DNA of 29,049 nt, from the NCBI GenBank assembly GCA_016202795.1, contig JACQNY010000072.1, forward strand, positions 1 to 29,049, in the 5' to 3' direction. The first letter of the stretch is position 1. The number at the start of each line of letters is the position of its first letter. Origin of the DNA: Candidatus Aenigmatarchaeota archaeon. Its GTDB lineage: Archaea; Aenigmatarchaeota; Aenigmatarchaeia; JACPZZ01. Below are positions 21,330 to 29,049 of the stretch, piece by piece. The translations under genes and the position numbers were made by a program. The notes beneath the pieces are model-generated. The model saw only the letters and a list, made by a program, of their open reading frames with translations. It had not been told where the DNA came from and did no database searches.

Positions 21330-22430
21330 ATGACTGAATATGATGTAATCGTTATCGGCGGCGGATCCGCGGGATTGAACACGGCAATCAACTGTTCGAA
21401 AGCCGGTTTGCGCGTCGCGGTTATCGAAGAGCACAGCAAAATCGGTTTTCCACGGCATTGTTCCGGATTATACTCAACCAGATTTCTCAGTCTAATGGAA
21501 GTCAAGGAAGATTTTTATGAGCACGAAGTTTTCGGCGCTAAATTCCATTCGCCCTCTGGCAAAGTTATAGAATTAATGCGTAAGGAAAGGGTCGCTTTCG
21601 TAATTAACCGCGAGCTTTTAGACGACTTTCTCGGCAAGAGCGCGCAGGAGTTCGGAGTAAATGTAATTTCAAACTCGAAGGTTTTGGATTTTTCCACGGA
21701 TTTAAACGGCGCCACGATAATAACAACGGACGGAAAAACGTTAACAACAAAACTTATCTGCGGCGCCGACGGTTCTAATTCGTTTATCCGCAGGAAATTG
21801 GGCATAGAGGCGCCGCACAAATTGCACGGAATAATGGCAATAACCGATGAAGCCGACTACAATAATTTCGTGGATCTTTATTTCGACAACAAATTGTATC
21901 CCGGTTTTTTCGCATGGAAAATTCCGCGCGGGAAAACGATAGAATATGGAATAGCCGGCGAAGTTGGCCCGAACAACGTCCATAATTTTAATAATTTTCT
22001 TTTGAAGTTTAACGTAACAAAATACGAGTTGTCTAGCGGAATGATACCTTTCGGTTTCCAGAAAAGCTACGCCGACAGAATTTTACTAGTCGGCGATGCG
22101 GCAGCGCAGGTTAAGCCGTTAACCGGCGGAGGGGTTATATACGGAATGATATGCGCGTCGGCTGCTGCGAACATATTCAAGGAAGCGATTGAGAAAAACA
22201 GGTTTGATGAGAATTTCCTTTCAAGATACCAAAAAATGTGGCGAAGCCGGATTGGAAAAGGAATCTCGCGCGGACTGCTGATAAGGAAAATATACGCCAA
22301 GATGCCGAACAAAGCGATCGACGCGTCTTTCGCGATTTTAAACAACAGGATAACAAAAAATATTTTCGAAAATCACGGCGACATGGAATTTATTTTGGAA
22401 AGGAAACCGCACGCGGCGATTTTGAAATAA
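21330..22430 (+). CDS. Geranylgeranyl reductase family FAD-dependent oxidoreductase
   Basis: A 366-residue flavoprotein. It starts with the FAD Rossmann motif DVIVIGGGSAGLNTAINCSK, then VAVIEEHSKIGFPRHCSGL, where the Cys-Ser-Gly motif is typical for archaeal geranylgeranyl reductases. The second FAD motif is ADRILLVGDAAAQVKPLTGG followed by GVIYGM. Members saturate the isoprenoid chains of archaeal lipids or polyprenyl carriers. Which of these this one does cannot be told, and a carrier role is possible given the glycan genes next door. The start ATG 21330 is preceded by GTGAT; a GTG at 21321 would add three residues. The 3' end is convergent with the membrane-protein gene at 22458. Confidence 0.9.
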   Translation: MTEYDVIVIGGGSAGLNTAINCSKAGLRVAVIEEHSKIGFPRHCSGLYSTRFLSLMEVKEDFYEHEVFGAKFHSPSGKVIELMRKERVAFVINRELLDDFLGKSAQEFGVNVISNSKVLDFSTDLNGATIITTDGKTLTTKLICGADGSNSFIRRKLGIEAPHKLHGIMAITDEADYNNFVDLYFDNKLYPGFFAWKIPRGKTIEYGIAGEVGPNNVHNFNNFLLKFNVTKYELSSGMIPFGFQKSYADRILLVGDAAAQVKPLTGGGVIYGMICASAAANIFKEAIEKNRFDENFLSRYQKMWRSRIGKGISRGLLIRKIYAKMPNKAIDASFAILNNRITKNIFENHGDMEFILERKPHAAILK

Positions 22431-22457
22431 TTTGCTATGTTTATTTGTTTCTGAAAA

Positions 22458-24314
22458 TTAGCCAAGCCCCAACCGGTACACACGCACCTCGTCGTTGTAA
22501 AATGTCGGTTGCGTATTGCCGAATAAAGCGTTTTCGGCGTTTCTGTAATATTTCACGTAGTCTGCGAATTGTTGCGCGCGGGCGAAACCGCCGTAGTCGA
22601 ACATTATGTAACGCGTTTGATAGCTTATGAAACCGCCGGTGTACGTGTGCGTGAATGTTAAATTTAGTATATCGTTGTTAACGTTGGGATTTGTGTAGAC
22701 GCGCGTTTTTGACAAAGCCTCGATTAACCCGCGCCTTTCGTCGGCGGCTTGTACGTTCGCGCTGAAAACGAGCATGGCAGAATTTTCCTTTGTATCCGTC
22801 CGTAAATCGCCCATTAGCGAATACATACTCGTTGTCATCCGCTGCGGTTGCGCATACAGCGTGCTTGCGGCTGCCAATTTCGCGGGCGCGTATACCAATA
22901 AAATTAAAACAAACGCGGCGTAGCCAAGGGAAATTCCGTCGCTTCTCGACAATAAAATTTTTCCGTCTTTGTTGGATATTTTGTAGGTTGCTATCAAGCC
23001 TGCGATCAAAGCGAGAACAACGGACGATTGCGCCATCCAGCGGCCGGCGTAATCGTACAACACACCAAACCCAAGAGGGCCCCATAAAATGTACGAGTGA
23101 GTTAATATATAATCGGCGATGAACCATGGAGCTAAAATTTTCCTCCCTTCGATTTTCGTGAAAAACATTATCGCCAAACCGATGACAAGCAGGATCAGCC
23201 AAAGCGTTCCCATAGTGACGTTCGGGTCAAAGTACCAGCCCGGTAGACCAGGCTGTTTCGCAATCATTTTGTAAGGCCATACGAGATCCGGCAAGCTCAA
23301 AGAATCTGGCGTCCCGGAAGGTTTGGCGCTGAAAAACGAAAACCACATCGCAAATTTTGGAAGGAAGAACGCCGAAACCAAAAAAACAGCGGCAACAACA
23401 ACGGCGAAATCTTTTATGTGGGATAATTTTTTAGATCTGCACGACTCGGAAAGCGATATGAAAAAGGCAGCGAACATGAAATAGCCCGCCGCCAACGGAG
23501 AGACGAGAAAGGATAGGCCTCCCACTAGGCCTGATAAAATTATCCTGTGCCTTCGTGAATGACTTTCGATTATGTAAATTAAAATAGCAAACAGCGCCAG
23601 CATTATGCCCAATTCGTATGCGACCTGGCCGAAGTATAATGAAAATATATTTTTGCCGGATATGGAGAATAGCGACCCACCGACTAAACCAGCGACTTTG
23701 TTTTTCAACAGCCTCCCGGCGATCATGTAAATTATCAACACGCTGAGCGAATCGAATAACGCTGCGAACAGGTGTATTGTCTGAGGCCACGGTAGACTGA
23801 AAACCGACTTCATAGAGGCCATCATTATCGCAGTGCCGGGAGGGTAAAGCCATATCCCGTTGGCATTGTCCTGGGACGCGCCGTACCAATTCATGTATTT
23901 TGGGAAATTATCCGGGACCGACCCGCGTTCGTGGGTTTCGATTGCCATCGCATAATGCTGTATTATGTCGTAACTGCCGAACGGCATCGGATCCGAAATT
24001 ATCGGAAGGCCCCGGACCAGAAACGCGATTACGAAAACAAACATTACAAGATAATCGTTTAAATCCAGTTCCAGTTTTCCCAAACCAAATTTTTTGTATT
24101 TTGCCAACAGCACGCCAAGCAACAAAAGATTAACAACAATCAATTGGACAGATCCTATCTGCCTGATGAAATTCAGGACAACGCCACCCGACAAAATGAG
24201 CGCGAAAGAGAGTACCAGTGAATAAAATATCCGTTCGTAGTTCAGCCTGTTCTCGGACAAACGGCCGGTAAGCAAAAGGCTGCTGGCAAAGGCGAGCAGG
24301 AAAGCTATAACCAT
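22458..24314 (-). CDS. Large multi-spanning membrane protein, GT-C glycosyltransferase-like
   Basis: A 618-residue protein with about twelve hydrophobic segments and a soluble C-terminal domain of about 130 residues. After four N-terminal segments comes an outside loop PMPFGSYDIIQHYAMAIETH, in which an acidic residue follows the hydrophobic segment, as in GT-C glycosyltransferases. Later loops contain FPKYMNWYGASQDNANGIWL and YPPGTAIMMAS, similar to archaeal GT-C and oligosaccharyltransferase-like proteins. The C-terminal domain has YIMFDYGGFARAQQFADYV, a faint echo of the AglB-type catalytic-support region, but the WWDYG motif is missing. It probably transfers sugars from lipid carriers on the outer face of the membrane. 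Its start codon overlaps that of the divergent GT2 gene. Confidence 0.65.
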   Translation of the reverse strand: MVIAFLLAFASSLLLTGRLSENRLNYERIFYSLVLSFALILSGGVVLNFIRQIGSVQLIVVNLLLLGVLLAKYKKFGLGKLELDLNDYLVMFVFVIAFLVRGLPIISDPMPFGSYDIIQHYAMAIETHERGSVPDNFPKYMNWYGASQDNANGIWLYPPGTAIMMASMKSVFSLPWPQTIHLFAALFDSLSVLIIYMIAGRLLKNKVAGLVGGSLFSISGKNIFSLYFGQVAYELGIMLALFAILIYIIESHSRRHRIILSGLVGGLSFLVSPLAAGYFMFAAFFISLSESCRSKKLSHIKDFAVVVAAVFLVSAFFLPKFAMWFSFFSAKPSGTPDSLSLPDLVWPYKMIAKQPGLPGWYFDPNVTMGTLWLILLVIGLAIMFFTKIEGRKILAPWFIADYILTHSYILWGPLGFGVLYDYAGRWMAQSSVVLALIAGLIATYKISNKDGKILLSRSDGISLGYAAFVLILLVYAPAKLAAASTLYAQPQRMTTSMYSLMGDLRTDTKENSAMLVFSANVQAADERRGLIEALSKTRVYTNPNVNNDILNLTFTHTYTGGFISYQTRYIMFDYGGFARAQQFADYVKYYRNAENALFGNTQPTFYNDEVRVYRLGLG

Positions 24315-25086
24315 GCTTATTATTCAAAAAGCCGTAAGATATAAATCGGTGCCGAATTTGATATCCATAATCGTTCCAGCATACAACGAGGAAAATGGAA
24401 TACGCAAGACTGTGGAAAGGGTAAAAAAAGTAAAATTCAAGGAAAAATCCGAAATAATAGTGGTTGACGACGGTTCTCGGGATAACACATACAGCGAAGC
24501 GGAAAAAATCAGGGGCGTAAGAGTGTTGAAGCACGAAATCAACAAAGGCAAAGCAGCGGCTTTGTATACAGGAATCGCTGCCGCAGAAGGCGATGTCGTA
24601 GCGACGATAGATGCGGATTGCACTTATCCGCCGGAACCGCTACCGGAAATGTTAAAAATGATACGGGACGGTAAAGCGGATGTTGTGCTCGGTTCAAGGT
24701 TTTACCACAGAAAACGCGGCGCGGACATAGTGTTCGGAGCCACCAAGAAAATTTTATCCACGGTTATCGGGGTTAGGAATCACGACTACACAAATTTTTA
24801 CGGGAACGCCGTTTTTTCCTCGTTGATCAGCGTCTTAACGAACAAGCGAATAACAGACGGTTCGACAGGCCTGCGCGCATTCAGAAAAGAAATACTGGTC
24901 AATATGCGAATTAAATCCCGTGGATTGGACTGGGAAGTTGAAATGACAACGCGATCCGTACGCGCCGGATTAAATGTAATTGAAATACCTATTGATTATT
25001 ATCCGCGGGTCGGGGCAACAAAACTAAAAATTTTAAAGGACGGGATTAGGTTCTTTGTCGGGATTGTGAGAGGGCGGTTTCTCTGA
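24313..25086 (+). CDS. Family 2 glycosyltransferase (dolichyl-phosphate sugar synthase-like)
   Basis: A 257-residue GT-A fold glycosyltransferase of family 2. ISIIVPAYNEENGI, IIVVDDGSRDNTYSEAEKI, LKHEINKGKAAALYTGIAAA and ATIDADCTYPPE (the DxD metal motif) are the standard motifs of dolichyl-phosphate mannose or glucose synthases. GSTGLRAFRKEIL and DWEVEMTTRSVRAG follow as expected. It probably moves a sugar from a nucleotide donor to a polyprenyl phosphate on the inner face of the membrane, feeding the GT-C-like proteins next to it. ATG 24313 is the longest start and overlaps the divergent ATG (sequence CATG). A GTG at 24349 or TTG at 24358 would start closer to the conserved strand. The last 54 bp overlap the convergent gene. 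Confidence 0.85.
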   Translation: MLIIQKAVRYKSVPNLISIIVPAYNEENGIRKTVERVKKVKFKEKSEIIVVDDGSRDNTYSEAEKIRGVRVLKHEINKGKAAALYTGIAAAEGDVVATIDADCTYPPEPLPEMLKMIRDGKADVVLGSRFYHRKRGADIVFGATKKILSTVIGVRNHDYTNFYGNAVFSSLISVLTNKRITDGSTGLRAFRKEILVNMRIKSRGLDWEVEMTTRSVRAGLNVIEIPIDYYPRVGATKLKILKDGIRFFVGIVRGRFL

Positions 25087-27516
25087 GATCGTGGATAATA
25101 AAATAAACAGGAAATAAAGAACAGTGACAACTGCCGGCATCAGATAATAGACCGGCTTTTCTAGTTTCAATGTTATATCGCCTTCTGATTTTACCAGCAT
25201 GAAGCCCAGATCGGTTTCGTAAATTTTTAATTTGTCTTTCCCATTGTATGCTGACCATAACGGATAATACGTTTCCTTGATGAGAGTCCAGCCTGTCGCG
25301 GCTTTCACGGTTATTTCATTGAACCCTATTTTAGATTCCAGGGGCTTGAACTCAGCCGCAGCGATATTTGCTATGTCTTCTGCAAGATTTTTATCCCAAA
25401 CAATGTCGCGGTTGATAACGATCCTATACTCGTTTGCAGGAATCGCGCCCAGGTTTTTTGTGAAATGCACAAACGATCCGTTCTCGGTATCGTAGATGCT
25501 TTCCCTGATGTTCTGGTCATCGTTAACGACGCCTACTGGTTCGATTGTCTCTGCGAACGCGGTGTCCGGGACTTCCAATAAAACCAAACAGCCCTGGCCG
25601 TTCCCATTGCGCCACGCGTAAAGATAGCGACCGTCCCTTGAGAATGTTGAGTTAACTGCGGTTGCGCCTTCCGGGCTGCAAAGATTTATGACTATCCATC
25701 TAGTCCAACTTTGCTTGAATATAGTGTAAACAAATTTGTTCGAAATGTCGAAGTTAAACAAGCTTTGCCCGCTGATATCTTCCAGTTTTCCGGCCACGTT
25801 TTTGTAATTGGGCGAGCTTTGAGGTTGCCAGCCAGATATGACGCCTTTGCCGGTTTGAACCGGAATTGCTCCGACAATGGCGCCCTGGAATATTCCGTAA
25901 GTCATAACCCGCCCGTCTGGTATAACGCGCAGCACATCGTATACGTCTGATAGTCCGCTTGAGTTAAGAGGAGCAGCCTCGGTGTTCCAGTCTGCGGCGC
26001 GAAAATTAACAAGGTCTATGTAATTCCACAGGAACGCAAACATCAAACCAGAAAACAAAAACCCGCCCAAGAGCATGTCTTTCCCACCAAAACCATTCAG
26101 TAATTCCAAAATTGAACCGCCGAGAATCGCAATCGGTAAAATAAGATAAAATGTAAACCTTTCGGCTCCGAAGGACGAGCCGAAAGGTATGTAATTTGTA
26201 ATTCCCAAAAACGGCGCCAGGGCAAGCAGCAAAACGCCGGCGAGCATAGAAACTGCGATGGCAGAACCAAGCCGTATTTTCGGCAATATAGATAACTTAC
26301 CGCGAGATACCGAAAAGCCACCAAGCCATACAATCACACCCAGGACAGCTAAAATTGTGAATTCCATGCCCATAGACTCAAAACAATAATAATCATTGCA
26401 GGCCTTCGTCGGACTCGTCGTCAGAACTAAAAACACGTCCGGATTAAAACCGATCACGGACTTTTTTGAATATTCGCTGAAGCCGATGTTAACGAAGAAT
26501 GGGATTATCCAGAAAGCTATCAGCAAGACGGACGTCAAAATAATTTTTGCGAAGCCGGTCATATCCAAATTCTTTTTCTTTGCGGAGAACACCAGGAAAA
26601 CCAGAACCAAAAGCGTTGCGAGGAAATAGCCTGTCAGGTGATGCGTTAAAAAGTTTACTCCGAGCAAAACGCCGGACAGCGTGTAAAGTTTCGCTTTTCC
26701 CTCGGAAAACGCCCGGATAAAAACGTAAACCGATATCGGTACCAACGAAAAGGCAAGTATTGTCGGGAACTGGCCGGAAAACATCGTGTTGGTCGCAAGC
26801 CGCGGCGACGAAATTACTATCAGGCCGGCCACAAAACTTGAGAATTTGTTCAATCCCAGTTCACGGGACAAAATAAAAACGCCGATAGCCAGCATCAGGT
26901 ATGATAAAATTATCACATAGTCAAACGTTACGTTAAGCGAAGAGGGGGTCAGGTAACTAAGGAACACGTTGAAATAGTAAGACATCGGAGGATAGAAATC
27001 GAATAGCGCATAACCAGCGTACCATCCATGATCCCACAGTGTTATGCTGTTTTGATTGTCCAAAGACTGGCGCAATTCCCACGACTTGTAGTAATGCGAC
27101 GAGCCGTCTGTGCGGGGCAACAAACCGCTATGCAGTGGATATGTAATGAAAATTGTAGCGGCAACAAGGACAAAAACAAGCACGGCTTCGGAACCAAGTT
27201 TTACGTCAAGGTTTATTTTGCCCTTTAAAAGAAACGCGAATGTTATTGTGTAGACCAATGAAAGGAAAATAAGCGCTATCCCGTTTATAGGTATCGAAAG
27301 AACGCTGAGTATCCATGTCGGAACAAGCACGAGAACCATTGTAAGCGGGACAGACAGCAGAACGCGCACGGTTTTCCTGCAGTCCAAAAAGAAGTATGAG
27401 AACATAAAGCCCGGGAGCATTGCAAGTATTATGCCAACAGAATTCGGGCTAAATGCTGTTGCGGCTGCGGCCAAAGCGATTGCGTACGCAGCCACATTTT
27501 TTGAATCCAGCTTCAT
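25033..27516 (-). CDS. Large membrane protein, PTPS-related / GT-C-like family
   Basis: An 827-residue protein with about twelve hydrophobic segments in the first 530 residues, an external domain of about 250 residues, and a last segment near the C terminus (YLMPAVVTVLYFLFILLST). LPRTDGSSHYYKSWELRQSL after the fourth segment, and LWDHGWYAGYALFDFYPPMS, match archaeal membrane proteins often labelled 6-pyruvoyl-tetrahydropterin synthase-related, which I believe are GT-C-type enzymes of surface glycan assembly. The large external domain may hold the acceptor. Neighbouring GT2, nucleotidyltransferase and flippase-like genes support that role. The 3' end overlaps the convergent GT2 gene by 54 bp. 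Confidence 0.75.
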   Translation of the reverse strand: MKLDSKNVAAYAIALAAAATAFSPNSVGIILAMLPGFMFSYFFLDCRKTVRVLLSVPLTMVLVLVPTWILSVLSIPINGIALIFLSLVYTITFAFLLKGKINLDVKLGSEAVLVFVLVAATIFITYPLHSGLLPRTDGSSHYYKSWELRQSLDNQNSITLWDHGWYAGYALFDFYPPMSYYFNVFLSYLTPSSLNVTFDYVIILSYLMLAIGVFILSRELGLNKFSSFVAGLIVISSPRLATNTMFSGQFPTILAFSLVPISVYVFIRAFSEGKAKLYTLSGVLLGVNFLTHHLTGYFLATLLVLVFLVFSAKKKNLDMTGFAKIILTSVLLIAFWIIPFFVNIGFSEYSKKSVIGFNPDVFLVLTTSPTKACNDYYCFESMGMEFTILAVLGVIVWLGGFSVSRGKLSILPKIRLGSAIAVSMLAGVLLLALAPFLGITNYIPFGSSFGAERFTFYLILPIAILGGSILELLNGFGGKDMLLGGFLFSGLMFAFLWNYIDLVNFRAADWNTEAAPLNSSGLSDVYDVLRVIPDGRVMTYGIFQGAIVGAIPVQTGKGVISGWQPQSSPNYKNVAGKLEDISGQSLFNFDISNKFVYTIFKQSWTRWIVINLCSPEGATAVNSTFSRDGRYLYAWRNGNGQGCLVLLEVPDTAFAETIEPVGVVNDDQNIRESIYDTENGSFVHFTKNLGAIPANEYRIVINRDIVWDKNLAEDIANIAAAEFKPLESKIGFNEITVKAATGWTLIKETYYPLWSAYNGKDKLKIYETDLGFMLVKSEGDITLKLEKPVYYLMPAVVTVLYFLFILLSTISEKPPSHNPDKEPNPVL

Positions 27517-27632
27517 AATAACACGTCAAAACGAATAACGCATGTAATATTAATAAGTCAGTGCGAGGGATAAGAACAAAAGCAGCAACGCTTTAATAAT
27601 GAATCGCATATAGTTTTACAGGATCTGATTTG

Positions 27633-28502
27633 ATGGTACACGAGCTGTTAAGGGACATATCTAACGAAGACGAGATGAGAAAAACCCTAACACAAGTTGG
27701 AGAGCACCTTTACATAAAACCGGGCCAGGGGTTGAAAATCTCGGATCACGGAGCCGAAGCTACGAAGCTGCCTGTGGTTTTTGCCATGGGCGGGTCTGGC
27801 AGCCGATTGGTCCACGTAACGCGCGACAGCTTTTCGAAGCATATGATACCGATAAACTGGCAGCCGCTGAGCAAGTACACATTTGACGCGTGGAGAAATT
27901 TGGGATTCAAAAATTTTAAATTTCTGATAGACGGCACGCATCGCGGCAATTCGATATCCGAATATTACGGCGACGGGTCCAACTTTGGCACGAAAAACAT
28001 GTACTCTGTGGAACAGAAAAAAGTCGGCTCAGGCGGCGCTGTCAAGCTTGCCATACAGAACAAGGTTATAGACAACAATTTCCTTTGGCACCAGCCGGAC
28101 GATATGATAGTCAACTACAAAAATTTTCCCACCGATTTTGCCAATGTCTTTTTGTCTGCAGTTAACCAAGGATTTAAAATCATTATACTTTGCACGCCAG
28201 GGACTCTTTACCCATACGGAGAAGTCATAGACATAAACGGGAAAGTCACGGAGTTCGTTGAAAAACCTTTCATATCGAAGGACTCGAGCGTGGGCATATG
28301 GGGGATGAGCTCTGAAATTTTCGGCGAGGTAAGCAAACTTGAAAGCGACAAAGAAGTCCGTATAGAGAGCACACTCTTCAGGAGAATCGCAAAAAGCGGC
28401 GGTATGTGCAAGATATTGATGCCGAATGATTACTGGATACCCGTAAACGACGACCCGAACCTCAAGAAATTCGAGGAAATTGTGAAAAACCACCGGACTT
28501 AA
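27633..28502 (+). CDS. Sugar-1-phosphate nucleotidyltransferase
   Basis: A 289-residue NDP-sugar pyrophosphorylase-type protein. The nucleotide-binding signature reads VVFAMGGSGSRLVHVTRDSF followed by SKHMIPI, equivalent to the usual GGxGxRLxPLT with the PK-type lysine. LSKYTFDAWRNLGFKNF and VEQKKVGSGGAVKLA are also typical. WHQPDDMIVNY holds the metal-binding Asp, and GEVIDINGKVTEFVEKPF is the family's sugar-site strand. An N-terminal extension of about 45 residues comes before the signature, which is unusual. It probably makes the activated sugar for the GT2 enzyme nearby; the sugar and nucleotide cannot be told. I chose ATG 27633 over the TTG one codon earlier. The next gene starts 14 bp downstream. 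Confidence 0.85.
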   Translation: MVHELLRDISNEDEMRKTLTQVGEHLYIKPGQGLKISDHGAEATKLPVVFAMGGSGSRLVHVTRDSFSKHMIPINWQPLSKYTFDAWRNLGFKNFKFLIDGTHRGNSISEYYGDGSNFGTKNMYSVEQKKVGSGGAVKLAIQNKVIDNNFLWHQPDDMIVNYKNFPTDFANVFLSAVNQGFKIIILCTPGTLYPYGEVIDINGKVTEFVEKPFISKDSSVGIWGMSSEIFGEVSKLESDKEVRIESTLFRRIAKSGGMCKILMPNDYWIPVNDDPNLKKFEEIVKNHRT

Positions 28503-28516
28503 AATGGAGCTTTGAA

Positions 28517-29049
28517 ATGAAAAAACGCCTCGGCGACGTATTATTATTTGTAATAGCGATAGGCCTTTTATCCGGGTTAATAGTCCACTCAAATCCTGCT
28601 GTTATTGCGAAAACCCTTTCCGGCGCAAATTTGGTTTTTGTGGTCGGCGCGGTCTCGATTACACTTCTGATAATCGGCGTCAAGATTGTGAGATGGAACA
28701 TTTTATTGGGGTCTTTGGGGATAAAATTGACACTCAAACAGGTCATGCAACCGTATATGGCGTCGTTGTTTGTAAGCAACATAACTCCGGGAAGGGTCGG
28801 AGAACCGATAAGGAGCTATTACCTAAAAAAAAGCACAGGACACCGCATTTCAAAGACACTGCCCACGGTTGTGGTTGAAAGGATAATGGATTTGTCGGTT
28901 GTTGTGTTATTCTGTTTTTACGGCTTGTTAAGCTTGTCGTCGATTTCAAACCCAATGTTAATCACAGGCATAGGAATTATGGTTTTCGGCCTGGTGGTTG
29001 TGGTGGGAGTTTCCACAAACAAGAATTTTTTCCACAGGATGTTGAAAAT
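28517..29049 (+). CDS. Flippase-like / lysylphosphatidylglycerol synthase-type membrane protein, N-terminal part
   Basis: The frame is open from ATG 28517 to the end of the window, so only the first 177 residues are seen. Membrane segments include VLLFVIAIGLLSGLIV, LVFVVGAVSITLLIIGV and ITGIGIMVFGLVVVVGV. The family motif is clear: the loop with SNITPGRVGEPIRSYYL and LPTVVVERIMDL, as in the AglD/UPF0104 group related to the membrane domain of MprF. Some archaeal members act in surface glycosylation, where AglD is needed for the last sugar of an N-glycan. It follows the nucleotidyltransferase by 14 bp, so the two probably share a transcript. Confidence 0.85.
   Translation, partial: MKKRLGDVLLFVIAIGLLSGLIVHSNPAVIAKTLSGANLVFVVGAVSITLLIIGVKIVRWNILLGSLGIKLTLKQVMQPYMASLFVSNITPGRVGEPIRSYYLKKSTGHRISKTLPTVVVERIMDLSVVVLFCFYGLLSLSSISNPMLITGIGIMVFGLVVVVGVSTNKNFFHRMLK

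Overview
The window is a gene-dense piece of an archaeal chromosome. The archaeal signature genes are RadA recombinase, archaeal DnaG-type primase, Orc1/Cdc6, Hjc resolvase, a B-family DNA polymerase, a relative of the PolD small subunit (DP1), NAC, SecD/SecF without SecA, and a geranylgeranyl-reductase-type flavoprotein. Many genes have a TATA-like box 25-35 bp before the start codon, as expected for leaderless archaeal mRNAs, and a few have Shine-Dalgarno sites (GGAGG, GGTGAT). Gene content and small proteins suggest a DPANN or deep euryarchaeal lineage, but I cannot place it firmly. No rRNA, tRNA, CRISPR array or transposase was recognised.

Layout. 1-1518: the end of radA, a winged-helix protein behind two palindromic operators, and a PRC-barrel protein. 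1571-2980: a nested inverted repeat, an ExeA/TniB-like AAA+ ATPase with a C-terminal winged helix, and a helically phased array of ACGTGAAG motifs that runs from the ATPase promoter into the start of a divergent 2H phosphoesterase gene (thpR). 3662-9149: dnaG, a 2-hydroxyacid-dehydrogenase homologue lacking catalytic residues, a NUDIX protein, two tandem CBS/zinc-ribbon proteins, hjc and an HTH regulator. 9222-11296: a SpoIIM-family membrane protein, a metallophosphoesterase and a degenerate PD-(D/E)XK-like protein. 11364-16767: a replication cluster (orc1/cdc6, DP1-like subunit, polB) followed by a PAP2 phosphatase. 16764-18696: a free-standing LAGLIDADG-like protein without catalytic acids, NAC, a 380-bp non-coding stretch and an Lrp/AsnC regulator. 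18693-22430: secF-secD and a geranylgeranyl-reductase-type gene. 22458-29049: a cell-surface glycan locus with two large membrane proteins, a GT2 glycosyltransferase, a sugar nucleotidyltransferase and a partial flippase-like membrane protein.

The most interesting system is the DP1-like/PolB pair. The DP1-like protein keeps the OB fold but its phosphoesterase domain is shortened and has lost the metal ligands. The adjacent PolB has intact exonuclease and polymerase motifs, followed by an extra C-terminal zinc module resembling the one DP2 uses to contact DP1. This resembles the eukaryotic replicative polymerase plan, in which an active B-family catalytic subunit with a C-terminal Cys module binds an inactive phosphoesterase B-subunit. 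The second notable system is the ACGTGAAG array: nine exact and at least two near-exact copies, spaced at multiples of about 10.5 bp, next to a DNA-binding-type AAA+ ATPase. It could be an operator, centromere-like site or replication origin.
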